A stretch of 11,558 nucleotides of DNA from Methanomicrobium sp. GTDB taxonomy: Archaea > Halobacteriota > Methanomicrobia > Methanomicrobiales > Methanomicrobiaceae. The stretch covers positions 1 to 11,558 of the forward strand of contig JAFZMT010000143.1 in the NCBI GenBank assembly GCA_017553245.1. The letters are read 5' to 3'. The position numbers and the translations under genes were made by a program. This document shows positions 5,864 to 11,558 of this stretch, piece by piece. The notes beneath the pieces are model-generated. The model made no database searches. It worked only from the letters and a program-made list of their open reading frames with translations, and was not told where the DNA came from. Numbering within the stretch: the stretch's first letter is position 1; each line of letters opens with the position of its first letter.

Positions 5864-6979
5864 TTACGAAAACTTCGCAAGCGTCGAAAGCACCCTCGCA
5901 CGTGACTTCTGCATATCGGGAACATTGAGAATCTGACCGTTCTTAATGAAAATACGCGTCATGCACCGCACTTCCTCCGGCGGCTGCGAAGTCAGCGGCA
6001 GCAGAATATGACTGCCGTCCTCGTACTCGTAGACCTCCTTGGCGCCGCTCTTATTCCCGCGACGCGAGACCGGAACGCCGTCTGCCTCCACGATATCGAA
6101 CGAAAAGTCAATCGAAGGCGCATTTGCGATGGCACCGCCGATGCCGAACGCATCCGCGCAGTCATTGAGGCTTGACACATCCTCGGGACTCAGATTGCCG
6201 GCGACGAAGATACCGACCTCCGTAAAGCCGTTCGTGTCCAGCTCCCAGCGGAGTTCCTCGATAAGACGCCGGATACTGCCGACGCTGTCCGAAACATCGA
6301 TTCTGACCGCAGCCGCACCCGCTTTTGCCGCCGCAATCGCATCGCTCCTTATATCGCCGCGGGTGCCGCAGACCATAACCCGCGAAACCTCCGCCGGCAT
6401 AAGCCTCTCAAACGCATTCCACGCATCGTTCGAGTTGGAATGGCACATAACGAAGTTATGCGGCATCACATCGATATGCGGAATCCCCGCGGGCGCAAGT
6501 GCCCCGTTAACCCCGTCAATACCGCCAATCCACGCCGAACGCTCGACGGCGGCGGAAATCGCCGGATGGACAAGCCCCGCACAGAGCGAGTATACGGGAA
6601 CCTTATCGGCGCAGAGCCTGATGAACGCCGCCGCGGTCGCAACCCCCGACGCCTGACTCAGAAAACCGCATAATGCCGTCTCGAAACGTGCGAAATCCTG
6701 ATAGTTGCCCGTAATCCGCATCACGGGCTCGCCCGAATAGAACATGCTGCCCTCCGGCATCGCATAAACATCGACGTCGACACCCTCAAGAAGCTTCAGC
6801 GCATCGGCAAGTCCGCAGAAAACGCCCCACTCGTGCGGCAGAACGGACGCGGCGACCTCAACGGTAACCCGCGGATTCAAATTATCCGCTATCAGCATAT
6901 CACAGCATCTCTTCAGGCAGATATCACTGCATTCGCCTGCTTTAATCAGTTCTTCATCGGCAGTCTGAAAAATACCCAT
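5864..6979 (-). CDS. Nicotinate phosphoribosyltransferase-like protein with divergent active site
   Basis: The 371-residue protein aligns by eye with the short archaeal NAPRT family (type II phosphoribosyltransferase fold): a GExSDI start (16-20), VHPAISAAVERSAWIGGIDGVNG (137-159), MPH at 172-174, VRIDVSDS (225-232), EELRWELDTNGF (241-252), the FGIG turn (278-281) and RRGNKSGAK (307-315). From memory of the family, several usually conserved motifs are altered: the tyrosine of TDxYF is SDICL here; the GxRRxHP loop, with arginines, is CAGLVHP (133-139); VDTxGDE is CGTRGDI (204-210); and VSGG is VAGN (259-262). It may therefore be inactive on nicotinate or use another substrate. NAD salvage is the default guess. 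It is divergent from the phosphorylase gene, and its transcript ends in the T-rich 14-bp repeat zone. Confidence 0.7.
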   Translation of the reverse strand: MGIFQTADEELIKAGECSDICLKRCCDMLIADNLNPRVTVEVAASVLPHEWGVFCGLADALKLLEGVDVDVYAMPEGSMFYSGEPVMRITGNYQDFARFETALCGFLSQASGVATAAAFIRLCADKVPVYSLCAGLVHPAISAAVERSAWIGGIDGVNGALAPAGIPHIDVMPHNFVMCHSNSNDAWNAFERLMPAEVSRVMVCGTRGDIRSDAIAAAKAGAAAVRIDVSDSVGSIRRLIEELRWELDTNGFTEVGIFVAGNLSPEDVSSLNDCADAFGIGGAIANAPSIDFSFDIVEADGVPVSRRGNKSGAKEVYEYEDGSHILLPLTSQPPEEVRCMTRIFIKNGQILNVPDMQKSRARVLSTLAKFS

Positions 6980-7024
6980 TAAAAATAAATGAGTTCATAA
7001 TGACCATAACTGTTTTGATAGGAT

Positions 7025-7048
7025 TGCGGGAGTGCGGGAGTGCGGCGG
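7025..7048. repeat. 8-bp GC-rich tandem repeat, three units
   Basis: TGCGGGAG, TGCGGGAG and TGCGGCGG follow each other in the gap between the divergent NAPRT-like and phosphorylase genes, with a looser AATGCCGGG after them. Confidence 0.55.
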
Positions 7049-7108
7049 AATGCCGGGCAGCAAAACAGTATCATGATAATGAATCAGCGACAAAACTGGA
7101 TAACAGAA

Positions 7109-7163
7109 ACATAACCGGGACATAACCGAAACATAACCTAAACATAACCTAAACATAACCGGG
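7109..7163. repeat. 11-bp tandem repeat, five exact-length units, next to the phosphorylase start codon
   Basis: Units are ACATAACCGGG, ACATAACCGAA, ACATAACCTAA, ACATAACCTAA and ACATAACCGGG without gaps. The first eight bases are invariant and only the last three vary. A degenerate sixth unit (GGATAACAGAA, 8 of 11 matches) precedes them at 7098-7108. The array stops 10 nt before the ATG at 7174; those 10 nt hold the AGGA ribosome-binding site. Confidence 0.9.
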
Positions 7164-7173
7164 ACAGGATAAA

Positions 7174-7845
7174 ATGCTGGGAATAATCGGAGGAACAGGT
7201 CTCTTTCATGCGGAGATACCGCCGCTTGACAAAAAAACAATCGCAACGCCCTACGGACCCGCGGAAATCTGGCTCGGCGACATGGCGCTCGTCATGAGGC
7301 ACCAGCACGCAACGCCGCCGCACAGAATCAACCACCCCGCTCTCATCTCGGCAATGGCAATCGCGGGTGTCGACAGAATAGTAGCCTTCGGCTCCGTAGG
7401 TTCGCTCAAAAAAGAATACCCCGTCGGATCAATCGTCCTCCCCGACGACTACTTCAGCCCCTCGCAGATACCGACCATCCACAACAACGCAATCGGACAC
7501 GTCGCCCCCTCAATCGACCGCGACCTGATTGCAAAGATACACGACGCCGTTCCCGAAACCATAGTCGGCGGCACCTACGTCCAGACACGCGGACCGAGGT
7601 TCGAGACGGTTGCCGAGATAAAATCGCTCGTAAACGCCGGGGACATAGTCGGCATGACCGTCGCCGGTGAAGCCGCGATAGCAAACGAACTCGGCATCCC
7701 CTTCGCCGCCGTATGCATGGTCGACAACTTCTGCAACGGACTCTGCGGGGACGAAATCTCCTACGATGAAATCCTTAAAAGCTCACAAGCCAAGGTCGAC
7801 GTCACAAACCGCCTCATAAGAACCGTCATCGACATCCTCGGCTGA
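7174..7845 (+). CDS. S-methyl-5'-thioinosine / 5'-methylthioadenosine phosphorylase family (PNP/MTAP) enzyme
   Basis: Splits methylthio- or deoxy-nucleosides with phosphate into a free purine and a ribose-1-phosphate derivative. The 223-residue protein is short for MTAP, like methanogen homologues. Motifs: phosphate-binding GGTG at 6-9, RHQHATPPHRINH at 42-54, AFGSVGSL at 71-78, TRGPRFET at 138-145, and MTVAGEAAIANELGI at 161-175. The base-recognition segment is VDNF (183-186), where classic adenine-specific MTAPs have an Asp-Tyr-Asp pattern; the Asn suggests a 6-oxopurine (hypoxanthine) base, fitting methylthioinosine or deoxyinosine. M. jannaschii MJ0060 is a characterised family member of that type. 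AGGA lies five bases before the ATG. The next gene encodes the matching deaminase, so both probably act in sequence. Substrate is inferred. Confidence 0.85.
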   Translation: MLGIIGGTGLFHAEIPPLDKKTIATPYGPAEIWLGDMALVMRHQHATPPHRINHPALISAMAIAGVDRIVAFGSVGSLKKEYPVGSIVLPDDYFSPSQIPTIHNNAIGHVAPSIDRDLIAKIHDAVPETIVGGTYVQTRGPRFETVAEIKSLVNAGDIVGMTVAGEAAIANELGIPFAAVCMVDNFCNGLCGDEISYDEILKSSQAKVDVTNRLIRTVIDILG

Positions 7846-7849
7846 AAGC

Positions 7850-7868
7850 AATGCCGTATAACGGCATT
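7850..7868. other. 8-bp hairpin after the phosphorylase stop codon
   Basis: AATGCCGT and ACGGCATT pair perfectly around a three-base ATA loop, four bases after the TGA. ACGGCAT recurs a few bases later. No T-run follows, so it may stabilise the 3' end of the mRNA rather than terminate transcription. Confidence 0.5.
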
Positions 7869-7931
7869 GTATGAAAACGGCATCGGGCGCACGTGCATCA
7901 TAAAAATGCCGGAAACAAAACCTGTCAACTA

Positions 7932-7939
7932 TATATAAA
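7932..7939 (+). promoter_or_regulatory. TATA box placing the start site at the deaminase ATG
   Basis: TATATAAA is centred about 25 nt upstream of the ATG at 7960, the normal archaeal TATA-to-start distance. With no Shine-Dalgarno in between, the deaminase mRNA is probably leaderless. It also means the gene has its own promoter even though it lies behind the phosphorylase gene. Confidence 0.65.
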
Positions 7940-7959
7940 TACAGCGCCAAGAACTATTC

Positions 7960-9300
7960 ATGACAGACGACGAATATCGGGAATTTGATATATTCGGCGA
8001 ACAGAAGCCCTCGCTTATAAAAGGCACCCTTATCGACGGAAAAAAACAGGACATATACATCGGTGAAACGGGACTCATCGAAGAGATATCCGATAAATAT
8101 TCCGGCAAATTCGGCGAACCGGAATTCATAATCGACGGCTCCGAAAGTGCGGCATCGCCCGCCTTCGCAAACACACACGGACACGCGGCAATGGCACTCC
8201 TCCGCGGATATGCCGACGACATGCACCTTCAGGAATGGCTCTCCGAGAAAATATGGCCCCTTGAAGCGCACCTCAACGGCGACGACGTATACTGGGGCAC
8301 AAAACTCGCCTGCATCGAGATGATACGCTCCGGAACCGTCGCCTTCAACGACATGTACTTCTTCATGGACATGGCGGCAAAAGCCGTCGACGAAATGGGC
8401 ATAAAAGGCGTCCTCTCCTACGGATTCATCGATTTCGGCAGCGAAGAAAAACGCGAATCCGAGATAAAGGCAACCGAAGCCCTGTATAAGCACATCGCCG
8501 ACATGAAAAACCCGCGTATCAAAGCCGCGGTCGGACCGCACGCACCCTACACCGTCTCGAAAGAAGGACTCAAATGGTGCGCCGAATTCTCCAAAGAAAA
8601 GAACATAATGCTCCACACCCACCTCTGCGAGACCGAAAAAGAGGTAAAAGACTGCATTGAGGCAAACGGAGTCCGCCCCGCAAAACTCCTCGACGACTGC
8701 GGATGCCTCTCCGAAAGAACCGTCGCCGCACACTGCTGCTGGCTCGATGATGCCGACTGCGAACTCCTCGGCAGACGCGGCTGCGCCGTCTCGCACAACC
8801 CCTGCTCGAACATGAAACTTGCCGTAAACAGGGCAATGCCGTATCAGAAACTCATCGACAGCGGCGTTAACGTAACCCTCGGCACCGACGGCTGCTCATC
8901 CAACAACAACCTCGACATCCTTGAGGAGATGAAGACCGCGGCGCTCCTGCAGAAATTCTACTGGAACTCCGACACCGTCCTTCCCTCGCACGAAGCCGTA
9001 AAGATGGCGACCTCCGCCGGCATGAAAGCCCTCGGATTCGGCGGCGGCAGCCTCAAGGTCGGAAACCCCGCCGATATCGTCCTCTTCAGGACGAACATAT
9101 CCTGCATGACGCCGCTCTACAACACGCAGTCGAATATCGTCTACTCCGCAGGCTCCAACGCCGTCGACACGGTATTCTGCAACGGTCGCGTCCTCATGTA
9201 TGACGGCTTTATCCCCAGCGAAGAAGAGATATGTATGAAAGCCTCGGAGACCGCGAAAAGCCTCATCGGCAGATACCTCGACTCCGCAGGCAAAAACTGA
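7960..9300 (+). CDS. dadD: 5'-deoxyadenosine / S-adenosylhomocysteine / methylthioadenosine deaminase (DadD-type amidohydrolase)
   Basis: A cytoplasmic metal-dependent amidohydrolase (ATZ/TRZ, TM0936-like) that deaminates the adenine ring of 5'-deoxyadenosine, SAH, MTA or adenosine to the inosine form. The 446-residue length is slightly above the 420 or so usual, owing to a longer N-terminus. Metal and catalytic residues can be read: H73-x-H75 in NTHGHAAM, H194 in GPHAPYT, H219/H221 with E224 in LHTHLCETEKEV, H258 in AAHCCW, and D310 in LGTDGCSSNNNLD. The last stretch returns to a beta-domain with GNPADIVLF. The start at 7960 fits a TATA box 25 nt upstream. In M. jannaschii the homologue MJ1541 (DadD) recycles the radical-SAM by-product; the neighbouring phosphorylase would take the product. 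Exact substrate preference cannot be read from sequence. Confidence 0.9.
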   Translation: MTDDEYREFDIFGEQKPSLIKGTLIDGKKQDIYIGETGLIEEISDKYSGKFGEPEFIIDGSESAASPAFANTHGHAAMALLRGYADDMHLQEWLSEKIWPLEAHLNGDDVYWGTKLACIEMIRSGTVAFNDMYFFMDMAAKAVDEMGIKGVLSYGFIDFGSEEKRESEIKATEALYKHIADMKNPRIKAAVGPHAPYTVSKEGLKWCAEFSKEKNIMLHTHLCETEKEVKDCIEANGVRPAKLLDDCGCLSERTVAAHCCWLDDADCELLGRRGCAVSHNPCSNMKLAVNRAMPYQKLIDSGVNVTLGTDGCSSNNNLDILEEMKTAALLQKFYWNSDTVLPSHEAVKMATSAGMKALGFGGGSLKVGNPADIVLFRTNISCMTPLYNTQSNIVYSAGSNAVDTVFCNGRVLMYDGFIPSEEEICMKASETAKSLIGRYLDSAGKN

Positions 9301-9319
9301 AAGGCAACCCTGCCTTTTT
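9300..9319 (+). terminator. Hairpin/T-tract terminator overlapping the dadD stop
   Basis: AAAGGCA and TGCCTTT form a seven-base-pair stem with loop ACCC; the left arm begins at the last base of the TGA stop codon. A TTTTT run (9315-9319) and further T-rich sequence follow. Confidence 0.7.
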
Positions 9320-9377
9320 ACTTTCATTTACTTTTAAGCGTTATTTTTACGTTTTACTTTAATGCGCTGAAACGCTG

Positions 9378-9384
9378 AAAAAAA
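9378..9384 (-). terminator. Oligo-T tract behind the lipoprotein gene
   Basis: Seven consecutive T residues on the minus strand lie about 20 nt after the lipoprotein stop codon, a typical archaeal termination signal. The copies of CGCTGAAA around it form a small direct repeat. Confidence 0.5.
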
Positions 9385-9402
9385 GATTATTGGTTGTCCG
9401 AT

Positions 9403-9888
9403 CTACTGATTGTTTGATCTCTTCTTGTATTCGAGAACATCATCATAGATCTTGTAGGAATCGCCGTTGTTGTAGTTGGCAACGACAACAATCCTGTCAA
9501 CGCCCTTGGTGCCGTCAAACTGCTTCTCGGTGTTGACATCGGGCTTAATCGTATCCTTAAGAATCTCGCCCGTCGACATGTAAGCCGTCACGTCAAGGCT
9601 CTTACACATGTAAAGTCCCTTGCCGCCGCGTGAGATAACCGTAATCTTGGCGGTAATCGGGTCTTTTGAGGCATCGCATGCCATTCCCAGATTGTCGGGG
9701 ACCTTGTCGACCGCCGTCGGCGTCAGCGAAAAACCCGACGCGGTCTGCTGCGACGAGCCGGAACCCGACGATCCCGAAGAGCCGGACGATCCCGAAGGCT
9801 GTGCCTGTGATCCGCTTCCCGTACATCCCGCCGCCATAACCGCGACGGCAATAACCAGAACCATTGCAAAGAATAGTAAACGTTTCAT
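9403..9888 (-). CDS. Small lipoprotein with Ser/Gly linker, function unknown
   Basis: A 161-residue exported protein. The N-terminus has K2-R3, a hydrophobic stretch at 4-20 and the lipobox A-A-G-C with Cys22, so it should be lipid-anchored on the outer face of the membrane. A low-complexity linker of Ser, Gly and Gln (about 24-52) leads to a compact C-terminal domain (53-161) with beta-rich segments such as DPITAKITVISRGGKG and GVDRIVVVANYNNGD, ending in KKRSNNQ. Cys71 and Cys95 might form a disulfide. The domain resembles small hypothetical lipoproteins common in Methanomicrobia, but I cannot name a family or function. A TATA-like box 26 nt before the ATG, with no Shine-Dalgarno, suggests a leaderless mRNA. 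Confidence 0.8.
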   Translation of the reverse strand: MKRLLFFAMVLVIAVAVMAAGCTGSGSQAQPSGSSGSSGSSGSGSSQQTASGFSLTPTAVDKVPDNLGMACDASKDPITAKITVISRGGKGLYMCKSLDVTAYMSTGEILKDTIKPDVNTEKQFDGTKGVDRIVVVANYNNGDSYKIYDDVLEYKKRSNNQ

Positions 9889-9908
9889 GTCATGATGTAG
9901 GCTTTATG

Positions 9909-9918
9909 TCTATATCTT
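9909..9918 (-). promoter_or_regulatory. TATA-like box of the lipoprotein gene
   Basis: AAGATATAGA on the minus strand is centred about 26 nt from the ATG at 9888, preceded by AAAAG. It predicts transcription starting at or next to the start codon. Confidence 0.4.
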
Positions 9919-9931
9919 CTTTTGCTTAAGT

Positions 9932-10015
9932 GTAAAAAAAGGTAAATCGGTAAAAAAGGTAAATTGTTGAAATGGGTTTTAAATAGGTTTGAAATGGGTT
10001 AGAAAAGGGTAAAAA
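9932..10015. repeat. Short direct repeats forming a T-tract zone behind the DRG gene
   Basis: A 17-18-bp unit, GTAAAAAAAGGTAAATCG then GTAAAAAAGGTAAATTG, occupies 9932-9966; TTGAAATGGGTT occurs at 9967-9978 and 9989-10000; and AAAAAGG follows at 10011. On the minus strand these give successive runs of five to seven T just downstream of the DRG-family gene, plausible terminators that also lie upstream of the lipoprotein promoter. Confidence 0.6.
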
Positions 10016-10056
10016 GGATATCCGAAGGCGCGGAACGGTGCGGAAAAGCGCGTTAA

Positions 10057-11169
10057 TTACGCCCTGACCGCAATCGAGAGAATATCGCCGTCGTGAAGCC
10101 TGTGGTTTAATCCGACGCGCTGGGCATCGTGCTTGACCGACTTGCCCCAGACCTTCGCATACCTGAACTTCTCCACGAAATCGCGGTGGAGCTTGTTACA
10201 GACCGACTCCACCGTCGCCGGCTCGCGGACGATCAACGGCACTTCCAGATCCGCCTTGCCGCCGACCGGCTTCAAATAAATCCTGATAAAACCGAGCTGG
10301 TCGTATATTTCGTCCTTAAGTTTCTCGATGTTGTAACCGCTGTGTGCCGAAAGCATTATCGGCGGCTTTCCGAAACGTGCGGTAACGTCCCTGATTATCT
10401 CCTGCCTGTGCTCCTCATCTACCAGATCAATCTTGTTAATCGCAAAGAACGCGGGGATATAGACGCGGCTGCCCATCATCGCGTCCACGAAATCATCCTG
10501 CGTCACCGGACCGCGGGTAAGCACATTCGCATTCATAATCTTGTTTTCGGCAAGAATCGCCCTGACCTCGTCGAGGTCCAAATCCGTGCTGCCGACCGTG
10601 TTCAGCCTGATACCGCCGTATCCCGTCTTCTTTATCGTGATATCCGGCTTCTGCTTGTTGAGTCTTATGCCGGCATCGTAAAGCTCCTTGATAAGAACGT
10701 TGATGTGCTTCTCGTTGAAGACATCGCCCAGAAGAAGAATGAGATCCGCGCTCCTGACAACGCCGATGACCTCCTTACCGCGACCCTTGCCCATGGCGGC
10801 GCCGGCGATAAGCCCCGGAATATCCAGAATCTGAATATTCGCGCCCTTGTGCTCCATTGCGCCCGGCACCACCGTAAGCGTCGTGAAAGCATAATTTGCC
10901 GTCTCGCTCTCCGCACCCGTAATCTTGTTTAAGAGCGTTGATTTACCGACCGAAGGAAAGCCGACCAGAACAACGGTGCCGTCGCCGGACTTCTTGACCG
11001 AATAACCCTCGCCCGTGCCCGACGACGCCATGGCTCTTGCTACGGCTTCATCCTTGATTCGGGCGAGTTTGGCTTTCAGTCTTCCGATATGCTGGGCTGT
11101 AGCCTTATTGTATTTTGTATTTCGGATCTCGTCCTCGATTGCTTTGATCTCTTCTTCAAACGTGGGCAT
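10057..11169 (-). CDS. DRG-family (Obg-HflX superfamily) GTPase with C-terminal TGS domain
   Basis: A 370-residue GTPase of the developmentally regulated GTP-binding (DRG/Rbg) type, universal in archaea and eukaryotes and linked to ribosomes and translation. An N-terminal charged helical region (1-48) precedes the G domain: G1 GFPSVGKST (70-78), G2 around FTTLT (95-99), G3 DIPG (116-119) followed by the glycine-rich GAAMGKGRG, G4 NKID (245-248) and G5 SAHSGYN (274-280). A DRG-typical insertion (about 165-235) interrupts the G domain. The TGS domain covers about 295-370, with RDFVEKFRYAKVWGKSVKH. Length is normal for the family. A TATA box at 11201-11210 gives a leader of about 11 nt without a clear Shine-Dalgarno. 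Precise cellular role in archaea is unsettled. Confidence 0.95.
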   Translation of the reverse strand: MPTFEEEIKAIEDEIRNTKYNKATAQHIGRLKAKLARIKDEAVARAMASSGTGEGYSVKKSGDGTVVLVGFPSVGKSTLLNKITGAESETANYAFTTLTVVPGAMEHKGANIQILDIPGLIAGAAMGKGRGKEVIGVVRSADLILLLGDVFNEKHINVLIKELYDAGIRLNKQKPDITIKKTGYGGIRLNTVGSTDLDLDEVRAILAENKIMNANVLTRGPVTQDDFVDAMMGSRVYIPAFFAINKIDLVDEEHRQEIIRDVTARFGKPPIMLSAHSGYNIEKLKDEIYDQLGFIRIYLKPVGGKADLEVPLIVREPATVESVCNKLHRDFVEKFRYAKVWGKSVKHDAQRVGLNHRLHDGDILSIAVRA

Positions 11170-11200
11170 ATTGTGCTGTTATTAATGGTGTCTGATTCTA

Positions 11201-11210
11201 CTTATTTATA
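11201..11210 (-). promoter_or_regulatory. TATA box of the DRG-family GTPase gene
   Basis: TATAAATAAG on the minus strand is centred about 37 nt from the ATG, predicting a start near 11180. GTGCAATA is directly repeated just upstream (11211-11218 and 11224-11231). Confidence 0.6.
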
Positions 11211-11280
11211 GTGCAATAATCCGGTGCAATACTCCCGTTTCTCAAAGTTCATTTATCAAGTTTTAAGTACTTGCCGATGT

Positions 11281-11288
11281 AAAATATA
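11281..11288 (+). promoter_or_regulatory. TATA box of tRNA-Glu
   Basis: AAAATATA is centred about 26 nt before the first base of the tRNA, the expected spacing for an archaeal tRNA promoter. Confidence 0.6.
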
Positions 11289-11310
11289 GGTGCACATTTT
11301 ACTGATTTGT

Positions 11311-11383
11311 GCTGATATAGTGTAGAGGCCAATCATGCAGGACTCTCACTCCTGCGACTCGGGTTCAAATCCCGATATCAGCA
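11311..11383 (+). tRNA. tRNA-Glu (anticodon CTC)
   Basis: A 73-nt cloverleaf: acceptor stem GCTGATA/TATCAGC, a Glu-like D arm (GTGTAGAGGCCAATCAT), anticodon stem CAGGA/TCCTG with loop CTCTCAC (anticodon CTC, reading GAG), variable CGAC, and T arm TCGGG-TTCAAAT-CCCGA. The discriminator is A, and CCA is not encoded. No intron is present. Anticodon and D-arm pattern together support glutamate. Confidence 0.95.
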
Positions 11384-11384
11384 C

Positions 11385-11389
11385 TTTTT
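11385..11389 (+). terminator. T5 tract behind tRNA-Glu
   Basis: TTTTT begins two bases after the mature tRNA end, a normal archaeal tRNA terminator. Confidence 0.5.
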
Positions 11390-11412
11390 CCGGGAACTTT
11401 CATAAACACATA

Positions 11413-11475
11413 AGCACTTTTAAGTCCGCACTTTTAGGCAGACTTTCAGAGAGCACTTTCGCAGCGGCACTCTTC
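11413..11475. repeat. Degenerate 12-14-bp GCACTTT repeat behind tRNA-Glu
   Basis: GCACTTT or a close variant recurs at 11414, 11428, 11441 (GACTTT), 11453 and 11467 (GCACTCT), spaced 12 to 14 bp. The motif matches the end of the tRNA plus its T-tract (AGCACTTTT at 11380). No gene is seen here. Confidence 0.5.
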
Positions 11476-11522
11476 GCATCACTCTTCGGCAGCACATGCA
11501 GGCAACTCCGTCAGGCATCACT

Positions 11523-11558
11523 TTCCGATTATTCGGGTCATTCGGGTTATTCGGGTTA
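11523..11558. repeat. 9-bp tandem repeat cut by the window edge
   Basis: TTCCGATTA, TTCGGGTCA, TTCGGGTTA and TTCGGGTTA abut with a 9-bp period and reach the last base of the window, so the true copy number is unknown. Confidence 0.75.

Noticed and set aside
7071..7080. 10-bp palindrome TATCATGATA as an operator
   Set aside because: Palindromes this short are expected by chance in AT-rich DNA, and nothing else supports it.
7109..7163. CRISPR array
   Set aside because: The 11-bp units abut without spacers, so this is a simple tandem repeat. No cas gene is present.
7954..8796. 280-codon open frame opposite dadD
   Set aside because: It is antisense to dadD, whose metal-binding motifs are complete; the opposite product is low-complexity and rich in Val, Phe and Gly, as expected of a shadow.
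10129..10932. 267-codon open frame opposite the DRG GTPase
   Set aside because: It is antisense to a gene with all GTPase motifs and has no recognisable domain or ribosome-binding site.
11311..11558. Integrated element at tRNA-Glu
   Set aside because: No integrase and no long duplicated tRNA 3' segment are visible in the 175 bp available; only 7-9-base similarities exist.

Overview
The window looks like chromosomal DNA from a hydrogenotrophic, formate-using methanogenic archaeon, most likely of the order Methanomicrobiales. The evidence is an F420-dependent formate dehydrogenase pair (fdhAB), a DRG-type GTPase with a TGS domain, a deaminase/phosphorylase pair known from methanogen nucleoside salvage, tRNA genes without encoded CCA, and archaeal promoters (TATA boxes near -26, sometimes directly at the start codon). 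Species cannot be fixed from the sequence alone.

Layout. 130-3446 (-): fdhA then fdhB, a translationally coupled operon. 3447-4125: a 679-bp AT-rich gap with inverted repeats, including a perfect 18-bp palindrome, and a 15-bp tandem repeat. 4126-4197 (-): tRNA-Ala(GGC). 4438-5004 (+): SEC59/DGK1-like CTP-dependent polyprenol (dolichol) kinase family membrane protein. 5210-5698 (+): membrane-anchored pentapeptide-repeat protein. 5712-5822: two-way terminator zone built on a 14-bp repeat. 5864-6979 (-): nicotinate phosphoribosyltransferase-like protein with eroded active-site motifs. 7174-7845 (+): methylthioinosine/methylthioadenosine phosphorylase-type enzyme. 7960-9300 (+): DadD-type 5'-deoxyadenosine/SAH/MTA deaminase. 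9403-9888 (-): small lipoprotein. 10057-11169 (-): DRG/Obg-like GTPase. 11311-11383 (+): tRNA-Glu(CTC). The right edge is repetitive.

How the genes fit together. FdhAB oxidises formate and reduces F420, the electron source for methanogenesis. DadD and the phosphorylase are probably sequential steps that clear the adenosine by-products of SAM chemistry (5'-deoxyadenosine, SAH, MTA) by way of the inosine derivatives. The remaining genes are housekeeping or of unknown role and share no evident pathway.

The most unusual signal is non-coding: most intergenic gaps carry a short tandem array with its own unit length (8, 9, 11, 13, 14, 15, 17-18 bp). Some of these sit at places that matter, such as five 11-bp units ending 10 nt before a start codon, or five T-rich 14-bp units behind a stop codon. 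The second most interesting feature is the NAPRT-like protein, which keeps the fold landmarks but has lost several motifs the family normally conserves. No CRISPR array, transposase or phage gene was seen.
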